A stretch of DNA of 64,000 bases, taken from Rhynochetos jubatus (Eukaryota > Chordata > Aves > Eurypygiformes > Rhynochetidae). Under the pieces are notes generated by a model that saw only the letters and a program-made list of their open reading frames with translations, did no database searches and was not told the DNA's origin. The position numbers and the translations under genes are program-made. Position 1 is the first letter of the stretch, and each line of letters begins with the position of its first letter. Below, piece by piece: positions 12,777 to 26,800 of this stretch. Location: NCBI GenBank assembly GCA_027574665.1, contig CM050650.1:95639086-95703085 (forward strand), read 5' to 3'.

Positions 12777-13299
12777 AATTGGTGAAGATATACATAGTCA
12801 TATACCACTAGCTGTTTTCCTCCTGGCTCTTTTTTCTATCTTAGTGCACTCTCCTGCTCTTAAGTCTGTAGTACCAATTTGGATGAACTAGAAGGATTTT
12901 CAAACTTGTAGTTGAAAACCGCTTATTTACAGATGTCATTCATGTCTGCATGTTTATGTGAGTTGAAGACTCCTGTTATTACTGTATTATAAATATTTGG
13001 CCCAAAAGGGGTGGATTAAAACAAATGTTGATTAAACTAATTTTAATATGGTTTCTTGATCCTTTTGTTTTCACTGTAACATAGACTAAGATACTGATCG
13101 AAAGACGAGTCACTGTTTTGGACCCTCATAAACCATCACAGTTTCCAGAGCATTTTGTTTATATCTGATACAGCATTTTCAGGTTTTTTTTCTTCCTAAA
13201 GATACCAAGTTTGCCTACACAAAAAACACTGTGTAGACTGAGCAAGCATACTCTAAGCAGGAACTATTGAAGGATTCACTAAAACAACACACTATTCTG

Positions 13300-13317
13300 A
13301 AAAAAAAAAAAAAAAAA
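13300..13317 (+). repeat. Poly-A tract (18 A)
   Basis: A run of 18 adenines. No retroposed gene or SINE body is visible upstream, so it is not claimed as a retroposon tail. Confidence 0.95.
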
Positions 13318-14451
13318 TCTAGATTAAATCTGTATATATAATTTTTGTGTCCCACTGAAAGTGAGATCTTGAATAGCTAAAAAATAGTTTGTGAATTGAA
13401 AAGAGAAAGGATAAGAACTACACTTTCCTTCATAGACAGCCTCAGTGGTTGCACCCATGATAGGTACTCACATATAGGCAAATTCACATTTATTAGCAGA
13501 AAATTATCTTCCTTAGAACAATGAGAAAATATGGACAGAATTTTGCTTGGGAAGGGTGTGTGAGAAGTAAACTTTACGATTCTACTTTAGAATTTCGTCT
13601 GTCAGTAGACCTTTTCGTCACTTTTACATCTATCTAACCAAGGTTTAATAACCTCCCACTGATATAGATTTGCAGATATTATCAATTTCAGTATTAATCT
13701 AATGTTCATGTGTTTAGAGCATCAGATAAATTTTAAAAAAATGTTGAAATAACAAAATTACAGAGCTTTGCACTGTTTCACTACTTAAATATTGGATCAA
13801 ACTGGTGTTCTTGTTTGTTTAGGAGCTTTCCAAATAAATGTAAAAGAACATAGTTCCTTAAAAATGTTTCTTCAAAAAGGTTTTAGTATATTTCTGAAAG
13901 CAGAAACTGCATTTTTCTCTCTCTTTTTTTTTTTTTTTAATCAAAATACTTGTTTCTTATGGTAGAGAGCATTTTTGTCCTCAGAGTGCAATGTTGGCAG
14001 CTTCTTAGGTGAATGATAATTTTTATTAATCAGAGACTATTTTTGTTAATTTGGTGGTCTTCTTACCTAAATTAAGGTATTAGAATATTTTTTATATTAC
14101 GCTGCAGAGTCATTTTAATATTCTCAGATTAGAAGGTAACCAAAAATGAAAGGAAAACTATACTCATTTTTCCCCAACACTATCTGAAACCTCAACTCAG
14201 TTGAAACTAAATATTTTTGTTTGTTTGTTTATCTGCGTCTGGCCTTTTAAACTAGTCCTTAGAAGTAAAGCCCTTAACCAAATAAGTTCTCCCATTTAAT
14301 GTGATAAAAAAGATGTTGTATAAGGACTGACATTTTTTAGTCCTAATTTTTTGATATCTGATATCTTTGAGGATTTTTTTCTTCTGGAAAACTCTCACTT
14401 TATCTTCTGTGGCTTCAGCTTTCTGAAGATAGTTAAGCTATGTTTCACCAG

Positions 14452-14514
14452 ATTACTATTATAATATTATGGTCTCTATTACTATTATAATATTATTATA
14501 ATATTGTGGTCTCT
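14452..14514 (+). repeat. Imperfect tandem duplication (26 and 37 bp)
   Basis: Unit 1 (14452-14477) starts attactattataatatta and ends ggtctct. Unit 2 (14478-14514) has the same start and the same ggtctct end but carries 11 extra bases of an internal tattataat repeat. It is a local duplication followed by slippage. Confidence 0.9.
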
Positions 14515-17500
14515 AAAAATGGTTCTAGAAGAACACAGAAACTTCTCCCTGCTTTAAGTCATCTGAGTAATAGGATTCATCTACTTGAAATGCATATGGA
14601 ATCTCAGACACCCTTTAAACTCATCAAGAGACATGTCATTCACACTACCAAAGGCATGACTACAATGTATATACATAAAATTATATACACACTTAAGAGG
14701 TTTGTTAGACTGAGGCCATTGGTTATAGTGTAACAGAGGGTGAGGGCTTTACTGACGCTATTTTTAATAACATTGTATCACTGGAGACAATGGTAATGTC
14801 AACACTGACTTATAGTCAATAAAGTAGATGCAGTTCCACAGATGGATAATACATAATGTTGGATTTCCGGTAAGAAAATCACTACATTCTAAATTGAAAC
14901 ACTAATATTTAGAACTTTAAATATGACATCTGAAAGTACTGTTTATACAAGAAATTTTGAAACTGGGAGATAACTTAATACATCTCTTTAATATCTTTAT
15001 GTTACATGTGTCACTGATCTGTTCAGGCGAGTCTAGTGTCCAATGTAAGCTGCTTAAAATATAAACACAAATAAAAATCACATACAAAATCTCATCCCCA
15101 TATTTTTCTTTTTAATTTTCAGTGCTATTTCTCTATGAAATTTCACAGACTTCAAAACAAAAAACTATGTCACTGAAGTGATCATTTTAGGGGTAAAGAA
15201 ATCTCAGAACCCACAAAAGGAAAATAAAAGAAATTACTTTATCTTAAAAAATTGAGACTGTGATTGAATATTTCTTATTATAGATACAAAGCTTACACAC
15301 ACACCACCAAAAATGGCCAGGCAACCAAGCCCCTACTTTTAGTCATAGAACTTCATTTAATGCTTTCCTCAGAAATAAAAAATATTACAATTTCTACTTA
15401 AATAGAGTTGTGCCAAACAGATAACAAATGGTTCATGGATTCAAGCTATTAATGAATAATTCATAAGATTCATTTCTACCTGCCAAATATTTGGATCATA
15501 TGTTTTCTATGTACAGTCACAGAATGTACCCAGAATAAATTCTGTTGCAAAATGCCTAATGCCTGACAGTACATTAATGCAGTATGCTGTATTGAATTAG
15601 CCTGGAAGGAACATATTAATATGCTAGTACAATGGTTTTCAGATCAGACACCTTTTATCAACTATTTTGTTAATATCCATCCTTAAATTCAAAGAGTGGA
15701 CAGAAGTGAAGGGTAAACACCAAAGTCTGCCATGTTTATGACTTTTAATTGCACGGTTGGCCAACCATCTGTATTTGATTTGTCTGGTTCAGTATGTTAT
15801 TTTTTTTCCTCTGTTAATGAATACAAACTTACTGTGCAGTTCTGAGTGTAATAAATTGCACTATGATAGCGGATGCTGTCAGTGACATGCTGGGTATTGA
15901 GTCTGATGATAACTAAAGAATGACATTTACAGTATAGCATATTTGGAACTGGATGAGTTTTTCTGAAAAATGAACATGAAGGCCAACCAAAGGTCTTGTT
16001 ATCTTTAAAAAGAAAGTTGTCAGAAAGAGCGGTCAGAGGAGACATGTTGATATCTCTGCATGAGTTGAGGAGATACTATTTCATGATAGGTTTAATAAAG
16101 AGTGATTTTTTATTACATAAATTTCACATTTACTTTGAATACAGGGTCACTTTTGAAACTGTAGATTCTTTGACACTACAGGTTCAACGAATGCAAACAT
16201 TACTCTATTCCCTTTGTTTTGTAGTACAGTACATCATTTAGGAACTCAAATTATGTCATAATTTTAATTGATAGTATGATTGTTAGAAATAAGATATGTA
16301 CTTGTGGTGTGCATAAAGGTCTGTTAATAGAACTAAAACAGGTCTTCAGTTCCAAACTTGTTGCAAAGTGGAATTCTCTTACTGCACCAGGTTTACATTT
16401 ACACAACCATGTTTACAGCTGTGGTCAAACCTTTCAGCTACAACCTGTTTAGAGTACTAAACAGCCATTACTGACTGATTTAACTTGAGTTTTGGTATAC
16501 AGAACAAGATATTTACTACTCAGCTTTTATGTTTACTTTCTGATTTACTTTAATTTGATTACTTGATAGACAAAGGTATTTCAGTGAGTGCAAAATTAAA
16601 ATATGTGCTTGCTCAAAATATTTAATTTTTTTCATCTACAACAGACCTATTTTCCAAATTGCAAAATATTGAAGACTTTTAAACTTGCTCAGAATATATT
16701 TTGACCAAAATCACCAAAACAGACCAAGTGTGAGGGCGAGGAAGCATTTCTATGAAATATTTTAGACTGTTTATAAAAAATTAGTAAATCTCAAAAAAGA
16801 AGAAACCTTTTGTAAGCATTGTTCCATTTGGCATCAAAGTTTCTGATAGCTATTTCTGGTGAAATTAATTTTTCTGTTACAATAAATATTTTCAATATTA
16901 TATTGAAATACTATTATACAATATTATAATATTTTTTTAGGTACTCACAAGGTAAAATCTAACAGACAGCTTGGACTTTTTCATAGCTGAAACACAATAC
17001 AAATAAACTTTCATACACGATATTGGAAAATAGAGTGCCGCTCATGTCCTTGGGAAATAATTAAACTCTTCACACAATTTTAAACAAAGGTGAAATTGTA
17101 AAATTTACCATTTTTATTCAAATAATATTTTTTCTAATACTTACATAAAGCCTAAATCTCTTACATTAAATTTGGTGTCATTGTAGAAAAAAAATATATA
17201 TGTTCAGGGTCCATGGTTTCCATTTACCTGACATAAAAATTGAGATACCAGAAATAAAGTGATACGAAACATTTTTTATTTATCATCTTCTGACTCTGCT
17301 GAAGTTTGCTGTGAAAAGGAGAAAAAGGTTTGTTTTCACAAGACTAGTAAAAGAACATGTTGAAAAAACTCTTCAGAAATCTGAGCATTATATGAATGTC
17401 ACTGTGGTTCTAATGTGTTTATCTGAACCAGAAATCTTCTGGAGGAATCCTTCTTGAGAGGCAGACCTGAATCCTTGGGTATGACCTTGTATCTTGCTTC

Positions 17501-20500
17501 TCATTTGGAACAACCATGGGGGCTAGATGCAGAATGACATCATTGACACTGCTCATCCTACAACATTCTGAAACCCAGAAAATGTTTAAAGTAAAGCTGT
17601 GTACAAGGCATGTGATGTGGAGTACAGGAGGTGTGTGAAGTATGGTCTTCAGGCATCATTTTGGATACTTTTGAAGTTTAGCAATTTGGAACAGGCATGA
17701 TCCATTTCTGTGCTTGCATCTGAGGTCAATATCCATGTGTGGAACATGTGAAAACTGTCAATTTCATTTTACTCCAGCATAAATCTCTCTAGATGCTTTC
17801 TTAATATCCAAGCATTTTTCTTCCTGAATTCTATAAGCAGGTTCTCTTAGAGTATAACTGGAAGAAAAATAGAAAATCATTAAAAAAGGAAAAAAAAGAA
17901 TAAAAGTTTCACAACATGCTATAAAAGGTTTTGTTTATGTTAAACCGCAGATGAATAAGGATACAATGTCATAACCAACTAAAGCACTCTTTCACATATG
18001 GGAAATTAAAATATAGTGCCTTCCTGTGCCTTAGGAGTTTCAAACAAGCACACTGGAGACTGACTGGATTGGAAAGTGGGGAAGAGTATACCATATTTCC
18101 CCAGATGAATAAAGTAATAGCACATTATGTAAGAAAGAATTTGTGAAAGACAGAGAAAGAGTAGGAAGAAGCTGTCTCTCCGAGTAATTGTACAGGGTGC
18201 TCATCTGGGAAAAAGGATAATTGTCTGTATTTCAGATTGCTCTAGGAACAGTACACATTATTAAATATTCTCTCTAAGCAAATCCGTTTCAAGTTGGAGA
18301 ATAAGATAATGCGTATGATTACTTTTGAGTGTTGGTGGTTGTTTTTAAATGTATTACAAATAATAGAGTGTTCCTTTTCTGATTGAAATTAACATTCTTC
18401 ATTCCCCCTACTGAATACTTTCCATTAATATGAAAAATTGATAAAACATTGGAATCAGGAAAATAGAAGGCACAAAAAGATTTCATGAGTTATTTAGTCC
18501 AACACACAAATTGCAAGATTGGTAGACCTAAATTATTCTTGAGGAGTGCTAGTCTAAATTGCTTATATAAAGATCTAATGAAGCTTTGATTTCATCACTG
18601 TGCATGTTCTTTATGAGTGCATAATTAATTTTACAGTATGAACATATTTCCTAATACTTTTAATATTTTTTTCTAATACAAATACTTTTAAGCTGCAATT
18701 CAAGACAATTACTTATTTTTCTATATAATAGAATGGTTAACACTTCTTCACCATCACTCTTACTGCTATCTTAATTGTTTGAAGACCGTTATATTACTCC
18801 TTCAGGGTTTTCTTCTATAGAAAATAAACATTCATTGAATCTTCACAGATTATGATTTCTTAACCTTTGGTCAAACAAATTGTTCTCAAAACCTTTGTCT
18901 TAGAGTTTCTGTAATTGGTCAGTATCCTTCTTAAGTGGTCATGATCAAAATGGATGTTGAACAACTGACATGGTCTTAGGAAAGCTGATAGAGCAGAAAA
19001 ATAAATATCTTAGTATGTAGTTTAAAAATATTACTCTAAATACATCCTGGAATGAGATGGATTTATTTTTCAAGCCACAATAATCATTATTCACTTTAAA
19101 GGTGGACACTCAATTTCTCTTTCTGAATACAGTGCTCTGCCTCTCAGTTTATTACAACAATTTTAATTGATTTGTTAGCATTGTTCCAAAGGATAATGTG
19201 ATTGGTTTGAATTCTAATTTGGTCATCCAGAATTTTCACTGACTACTTCTGAACAGGTGTGACTGACAAAGTTTCTCAGTGTGGTGTTTCTGTTTAAATT
19301 AACAAACATTTTAAATAACAGTGTCATACAGACTCCTGGTTTTGCTATTTGAAATTGTCTCAAAATAGGATAAGAAATGATTTTTTAAAAAAACTTTTTG
19401 TAGATGGTTTTTCCATCAGTTCCATATCCACCACAGAGCAGTTTTATCTCACATTTGACTCATTTGCATATAAAATTTTGTGTGTACATCTTCATGAAAT
19501 CTATACCATGCCTGCTGCTTCCTCCTTATTCACTAGTTTTTATGTATCTATGTTGGCTATTTCTTACCACCTTATTTTACTGTAATTGATTACATAACCA
19601 ACATAGTCAAGACAGTAATTGTACCTGAATAATTACCAATTTCTAGCTGTCAGGGCTTAATCATCCTTATCTATTATTGTGAAAATTAATACATAATTTT
19701 ATCTGTTAAAGATTCAAATTATTTTTTTTTTCTAAATATAAAAATCTCAAAAACTTTTTGAATTGACATTTGGACACCTTGATATGTCCCCCTCATAGTG
19801 AAGTGTTCTGAAAATGCAGCTTTTTCCTCTACCATGTGGTAATTAAGCAATTATTTTGTTTACTTCTATGCTTGAGGTCAGTGGCAATGTTGTTATACTC
19901 AAGAGTCTATCAAAGATTCATAGCAACGTAATTGTACAATTGTTTTTTAGATGTTTACTAATCCAGTCAAAGAAAAGATAAATTAACTGTGTTTGTAAAT
20001 GAAGGACCTCATCAAGACCTTAGTTTTCTTCCAGTTTACAGATATGATTTTTGTCTGAGACCTTGGTTTAGAGAACTGCAATACAGATGTCTGTCTACTG
20101 AACTGAAAAGTAGGAGATTCAAATACATATAGGTAAAGAACATTATTTTTTTAGGCTAACATTAACAATAAAACTTCCCTCTTATATGGATGTATAAATA
20201 CATATTCACAGAATATAAAGGGAATAATCCTGTATCACATAGGTTCTATGTGTGTATTCTGACAGGTATAATTTTCTGCACATAAATAACTATTTCATGA
20301 AAAGAATTTTGAACATGAGTCAACATTCCTCAGCTCAACTGGAATTATCATTAGTAAGAGAACTGCTAGTTGAATTTTGTGTAAGAACTAGAGATGTTTC
20401 AACAGTGTGAGGGCTTATAAAAAAGAACTACTGGTTGCTACTGATTGGTTTGTGAACCAAGGAAGAACGTGCTGAGAGTGAATTGTGTTTGAAGCCTGTA

Positions 20501-20890
20501 AGAGAAATCGTTACTGCAAGATTATTATCTAACTTGTGTAAATGGAAGTACAGGATTTCAGTTCAGATAGACATTCCTCCTTTCTGATACGTGACAATGT
20601 TTAAAGAAGAGTGCTACTGAAAGATGCTTTCTGTAAGTAATTGCACCCATTAATATCATGATTCCTCAAGTACTTATCTATCAGAATAAAAACTCTGTAC
20701 CCGTTTTTTTTCAGTATTATTGTATTTTAGAAAAGCAGCTTGTTCCTGAAGCTGAGTTGAAATCTTAAAAGAATGCAAAAAGAAGAAGGAAATTCATACT
20801 CATTTACTTGCCACATGGAAAAGAAGAGAATGCTTTTGTGTTATTCAATTTAAGATTCAAGAAAGTCTATTCTAAGACATAGATTGAAAT

Positions 20891-20936
20891 AGGTGGTAGA
20901 TTGTAGGATCATTCTGAGGTGGTAGATTGTAGGATC
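20891..20936 (+). repeat. Exact 20-bp direct repeat with 6-bp spacer
   Basis: The word aggtggtagattgtaggatc occurs at 20891-20910 and again at 20917-20936, separated by attctg. Both copies are identical, suggesting a recent tandem duplication with a 26-base period. Confidence 0.95.
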
Positions 20937-21415
20937 CAATCCCTGGAAGAAAAGGGGATCAGGAAGATATTGAAGTATTATGGGAACATGAATGACCAAG
21001 AATTAATGAAAGAAATGTTTTGATGTTGAAAGGATGGAGTAAGTGTTTGAGAAATTCTACTAATAACTCTAAAGGTTTTAGAAAACTATTTGACATATAT
21101 TTTGGAACACCAGTTGGGCATGAAAAGAAATTTGCTAAAATGCCTTAACAGTTACACCAAACCAAAATGTTAGGTTCTTTGACATTAAATTTCCATTGTG
21201 TTGTAATTTTGAGCAGCAAATCAAATTTTCAAAGAAATAAGGGTTTCAGGATCTGGTGAAATTTATTTCTGATTTTGAAATAAAAAGTATATTTAGTGAA
21301 ATATCTTTATCGTTTAATGATGATATATAAATATTGCAATATCTATTTTATATCACAGCTGTACATTAATCTACATGAGAGTTTTTATGTAACATATCTA
21401 CATCTCTATCTCTTT

Positions 21416-21460
21416 TCATCCATTTATCCACCTATCCACCTATCCATCCATTCATCCATT
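21416..21460 (+). repeat. Imperfect tetranucleotide microsatellite (CATC/CTAT type)
   Basis: Words of the type tcatccat, tatccacc and tatccatcc alternate through 45 bases. It is a degenerate tetranucleotide repeat. Confidence 0.85.
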
Positions 21461-22301
21461 ATTGTGCTATTCTGGTCAAGTATTTCACTGGAATAATACT
21501 TTGTACCTTAATCTTCTAATTCAAATGAAATTCTGAGTTAAATAGAACAATTAATTTAGCGAACACTTACTTTAGAAGCCTCTCTACTCATGTCTCATTC
21601 AGTTACACTTATTACATTTTTCAGAATGTTAGAAGAAATAATATCACTATAAAAGTAATTACCCTCTGGACTTTAAGAGTGCAGGCATGTTTCAGGATTT
21701 TTATTGATTATTTTTTTTTTAATATTTAGGATTCCCTGTAACAATTCCAATGTACAAATATTATTAAAAGAAATATGTATATGAGGAAAAAAAAATCTGG
21801 GTTTAAATTACAAAAAATACCTGTAACTTTAAATGTTCCTTACCTTTATATACCAGCTATATTTTTTAGTTAATTAAGTACATCTATTTTTGTTTAAATG
21901 TGTAAATTTGCATTTCAGTATGATTTGATCCCACAGGCTTTATCCAGGCAAAGCTCCCATTGGGCCACTAACTTACCATAAATCTTAGTTCAGGTCTGTG
22001 ATATTACTTTCCCTAAAGCTCTGAATGCAGTATTGCATGTGTTATGAACAGATTAAACTAGTATTATCTTCCTACAGGCAAAATTAAAACAGTTCCAACT
22101 TAAGGCATACAAATTTATTCAGTATTTCTGACAGTTGTAACAAAAATAAAGGTCAGCATATACCCTGTGGTAGCTCTATTCATTCAACTTTGGCACTTGA
22201 AAAATATGTTCAATCAAACTTTTCAAATTTATGGCTTTATAAATGGCTATTTATTTCTGGCAGTTCATCATGTGCATAATTATATATCTAATTTAAAGAT
22301 T

Positions 22302-22632
22302 ATCCCACAATCACTAGGGTTGGAAAAGACCTGTAAGATAATCTAGACCAACCATCAATCCAACACTACCATACCCACTAGACCATGTCCTCAAGCACCA
22401 CGTCTACACATTTCTTGAACACCTCCAGGGATGGTGACCCCACCGCTTTCTTGGGCAGCCTGTTCCAATGCCAGACCACTCTTTCAGTGAAGAACTTTTT
22501 CCTAATATCTAATCTAAATCTCCCCTGATGCAACTTGAGGCCATTTCCTCTTGTCCTGTCATCAGTTACTGGGGAGAACAGACCAGTACCCGCCTCACTA
22601 CAACCTTCTTTCAGGTAGCTGTACAGAGTTTT
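22302..22632 (-). mobile_element. CR1 LINE, 3' end with intact ORF2 C-terminus, minus strand
   Basis: The plus strand shows the reverse complement of a CR1 tail (atcactagggttggaaaaga), then the ORF2 end. The minus-strand frame 22378-22692 reads through [24 protein letters not shown] sequence to [37 protein letters not shown] and DVVLEDMV, followed by a stop. It is thus an unbroken C-terminal piece of about 85 residues. The 3' subfamily differs from the copies at 12523 and 30142: it has the gttggaaaagacc type tail, as at 53690. The terminal tcatagaa repeats are eroded. Similarity fades after the LYSYLKEGC region, near 22632. Confidence 0.9.
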
Positions 22633-23744
22633 GAAGAAGTTGAGGTCTTGTGCCAAGTTGCTGTTGCCATTTCTTTCTTCTAATTGTTTCAAATACTTGA
22701 GTAAACCATCAAGGTTTATCTCCAGACCTTGAAATTCTTCCTTGAAAACTATCTACAGTGCAACAAACACATGCACACAGAAAAAAAATCATGTTGTCTA
22801 ATGATCTCTAACTGTTCAGTTATATAAGAAAAAGATTAATGGGTAGTGAATTTAAAGTTGACCTTTGAACACTGATCCCATTTTCAAGTTGAGATTTTTA
22901 TCTGTTAATTATGGCTGATACACCTCAATACAAAACAGATGGTAGACAGAGAAACATAGCAACCTGCAGAAGCAAAGAGGATTTACTTTGAAATATAATG
23001 AATGTAAAGAACAATTAGTGAGGGCTGTTGTTCACAAACCCACTTAGAGTGCTGAATATTATTTAGAAATTAAAAAAAGAACACGGATGTAGAAAATACA
23101 AGCTAAGAGCTAAATAAATAATCATAGCCGCCTGATCTTAATGTTAAACAAACAAACATTTTCAGGAATAACTTAGAAGGTTGTACTTTGATAAAATAGA
23201 ATAAAACCAAATCAAACCCCCCCCCTTTTTTTTTTAAAGAAAAAAAAGGTATTACAGTAAAAGAGGGTATCAAGTTGGGTTTGGATTTTGTAGGTGGGGT
23301 GTTTGTTTTGGTGTGTTTTCTTCATAGAAAAAGGTACATCTTAGGTGGAGAAAAGATGACTAAATCAAATAGGATAAAGGAATTGCAGACTTCATGTGAA
23401 ACCAGAAGTCTGAATGAGGATTTTGGAACTGTTTATCTCTCCTCCATTTTTTATCCATGTGCAGAATTTACTCTGTGAACATTTCTTTTTCTTTATACTG
23501 TTATTTTGGGCATGCTTCTATCTTATCTGTGGTGTATCCAGACTGTGTTTCATGTAATTATATCCTTTTTTGGCATGCTCTTTTAGTGATCTTTCCCATG
23601 TTTTTAGGGATCTTTTTAAACTTTACATGGTGTCAAGACAACCATCGTGATAATTTATCTTCATCTTGTCTTTCTCTGGATCCAAGGAACAAAAGATCAA
23701 GTACACCAACAATTGCACACAAAATTCTTCCTCCAAAGCTGTAG
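22633..23744. other. AT-rich unique sequence
   Basis: No gene is recognised. It contains a C9 run directly followed by T10 (23217-23235) and an A8 run just after. The open frames at 23275-23478 and 23457-23744 show no family motif. Confidence 0.6.
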
Positions 23745-23835
23745 ACTTGGCACCTCTAAATGGAGGTTGTTGAACATCATGAGGTTGGCAGAGGCCCAAC
23801 TCTCCAGCCTGTCAAGGTCCCTCTGGATAAAGCCA
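23745..23835 (-). mobile_element. Short CR1 ORF2 fragment, minus strand
   Basis: The words gttgttgaacatcatgaggt, ctccagcctgtcaaggtccc and tctggat match the reverse complement of the part of avian CR1 ORF2 coding for the KxxLQRDLDRLxRW..NLMMFN-like region. Both flanks lose similarity within tens of bases. This is an internal piece without the 3' tail, so it is an old, broken copy or a deletion remnant. Confidence 0.7.
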
Positions 23836-26800
23836 ATCAGTTATTAGCTTTTATTAAACATAATTCTTTATAAAAATAAAGTCATTTATACCAGAAAAAA
23901 GCTGTAATGAAGCATTTGTATCATTCCCCTAACAACTAAAAGAGAAACAGTAACTAAAAGGCTCTGTGGAGAGCTAGACAGTGATTCAATGGGCAGAATG
24001 GCATTACAGAGAAGAGTGGTATTCCTGTACTTAGAAATTATAGAGCATTCAGATTGTATTTTGAAGTTCTTGTTAACAATAAAGAGCAAAGGAACATTAT
24101 CAAGAGAGGCTGCACCTACTGCTATATATTTTTTTTATATTGCTATGGTGAAGAAAATGTTAAAGAAAGATGAGAAAATGACCATGAGTTACTGAGTATA
24201 TGACTGCAAGGCTTAGGATGTGTCTGTTCTTTATTGTTCAGCTTTAGTACATATTTGAGGTTGTATTTGCCACTGATAACATCTTTAAAACACTAGTTAC
24301 AATTGGCAGAGAAAAAAAAATCCTTGCTTTATAACTTTGAAGGCTTCAAACTTGTGAATGTTATAACTGGTTTCTACATATACCTATGTCCATACCTGTG
24401 ATGATGCATATAGAGTATACAACTTTAAGTTGTAAAAAAGCAATTATTTTTAAAATTAATAAGCACTTCAGAGACTTTAATTCACAAAAACTATTTTATC
24501 TTGGTTTTGCTTTTAACCATTTTAACCAACATTCAATGTTAGTTTTTTCTGATATTTCCTATTTTACCTGACTTTAAGTTCATTTCCTCTCTGATTCCTG
24601 TCCACATTTATACAATATGTAGCACAATAAACTATGAACTTAACTTCTTTTTCTGTCAGGTGGTCTTATTAGATTAGTTGTATTTCCATACTTAAAAAAT
24701 GATCATATATACAAAGCCCCTTCTTTATTTCTGTATGCAGAGTGATCAGCTATGTAATGTGTAGAGTTTGAGACAAGTTCACAAGTTTGTCACAAATGAC
24801 CTACTTGTGGAGACTTGATTCTAGCTCTGACAATGTGCTACATAATGTATAGAAGAGGAATGGAAGTGGAGAGGAAAAGTGATTTCCTTGTCATGGCTGC
24901 TGCACAGTCCATCAGGCAGGACTCGCAGGAAAGAAAACTACTTCCTCAAGTTAATGGATGCATGTGCAGTAGGGGAAAGTTCCAGGGGTGTTGGTTAGGC
25001 AAGTATACAAGAGCAGAGGGATCAAACAAGGACATCTGCTGAATGTGGTGAGGAAAGCAGAGGCTGATACAGAGAGCAGGGAAGCTTAAGAAGGGTCAGA
25101 GATGACTACTACAGACCATGAAGGAGTCATGATCACATTAATACCCTCTGAAGTCCTAAAAGCTGCCTAATTTGAAAGCAAGGTGGAAGGAGAGACTGAG
25201 GGATGGAAATCTTTAATTTTAAAACCTTTATTTAATCTCTTTTGTCCAGCAAATCTGAGTTGTACTTTTTTTCATGTTTCTGTTGTGTGTTGTAATAAAA
25301 TTGTGTTATATTTTGACAATATTTCATGCACCATCCAGTGGTAGTCCCTATCATGTATTGTTATGCTTGTACACATATATGTTTATAAAACACTATGGAT
25401 ACTAGTACCTAAAGAAATTTAAAATGTTATAAAGAATAATTAATAATTTTCACTATAGAAGGACACAAAAATATTAATTCTTTTTCATATATTGTCCCAA
25501 ATCTGTATCCTTTTCAAAAGTTTGTCTGGAATTTAGTCCCTAAAACCTTTTATTAAACTCGGGAACACAAATTCATGTCAATATAAGACCGGAGACAATG
25601 TTAATAGCCCATCTTGAGAAAAAAATATGTGTTTTTTTGAAACCAAAGTTACACTGTTCCCTTCCCTAAATCTACATATTGTTTAAAAGGAGGGATAAGA
25701 AGGGAGAAGGAAACAGGATAAAAATTTATCACACTGATTCAAGGTCTTTTTTGGGCTGAAGTTAGATCAACTGTTGGTATCACTCAAGTTGTCTTTTGAA
25801 GGTATTAATCATGAGCCACCTAATCTCTCTGATAGTGATGATATTGTGCTCTGGATTTATCTACCTTCTTTGAGACATATATATACTAAGAACTTAGTTG
25901 TTTTAAGCTCCTTTTACAGACAATGAAGGGAGGTTGTAAACATTCTACTTAGTTTTTAAGGCATTTTATGTAGACTTAGCCTCACTATTCCCATGTCTAC
26001 AGTGTAGCAATTCTTATTATTCCTTTTTTATTTCATAGAGAGAGACTGTTGAAGTCCCACATTTTCCTTTTAAAAACTACTTTAATTTTGTAGAAGGTCA
26101 TGATTGCGAGATCTTATTTATCCTAATACATGACCCCCCAAAAAAAGTGTAGTATGAATATTCTATAACTCCAAAGAATTCAGGAAATAAAAAAAAGTGA
26201 ACAAGAAGTTAGCTGGGAGTTTCTCTGTCAGGTCTTAGAAAAGGTTATAAATTTAGAGTATTTTCCCTTTATGTAGATTTACAGCTATATTTTCAGCTTC
26301 CATTTCAAGTTTCTTCCAAATGAGATTAGAAATGACCAAGATATTAATCACGCTTAAAATATTTATGGTATAACAGCCAATTCAACTTCAACTATAGCAT
26401 TATTGCTACTATCCCTAAGGTAACTCAATTATACTTATTTTGTACTACATGATGTGATACATCAGTCTAAGAGCATAATGACATAATAAATAAAACCTGA
26501 GGACAAAAAACTGAAGGAATTAATTAAACTAGTATTTACAAGAGAAGAAAAGAGACTAATAGTAAAATTTTAGTCATTAATCCAGACATTTTTTCTACAT
26601 ACCCCTATCACAGTAGGGACAGTAATCCGTTTTTTGCAGAGTCTCAAGATCTATCAATGTGAAATGAATGAAATACATAAAGGCCAAAATTCTCAAATTC
26701 AATGGAGGCATTATGAGATTTATAAAATTAAAATCTGGTTGAAAAAGTACACAGAAGCAAGGTAAAAGATGCAATAGAAATTAATTTGGCAGAGCCAAGA

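Larger units (their letters stand above)
12777..22301. other. Long AT-rich unique region without a recognisable gene
   Basis: About 9.5 kb with no named mobile element and no open frame above about 82 codons. Supported local features are an A18 tract (13300-13317), a tandem duplication (14452-14514), a 20-bp direct repeat (20891-20936) and a short CATC/CTAT microsatellite (21416-21460). A stretch at about 18470-18530 vaguely recalls a CR1 tail but is too weak to call. Confidence 0.65.

Noticed and set aside
18470..18530. Possible CR1 tail (atttagtccaacacac word)
   Set aside because: Only one short word fits; the neighbouring sequence does not follow CR1 order.
21416..21460. CRISPR-like short repeats
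   Set aside because: The repeats are a degenerate microsatellite in a vertebrate genome, without spacers or conserved repeat units.
22378..22692. 104-codon minus frame as a gene
   Set aside because: It is the CR1 ORF2 C-terminus plus unrelated upstream codons.
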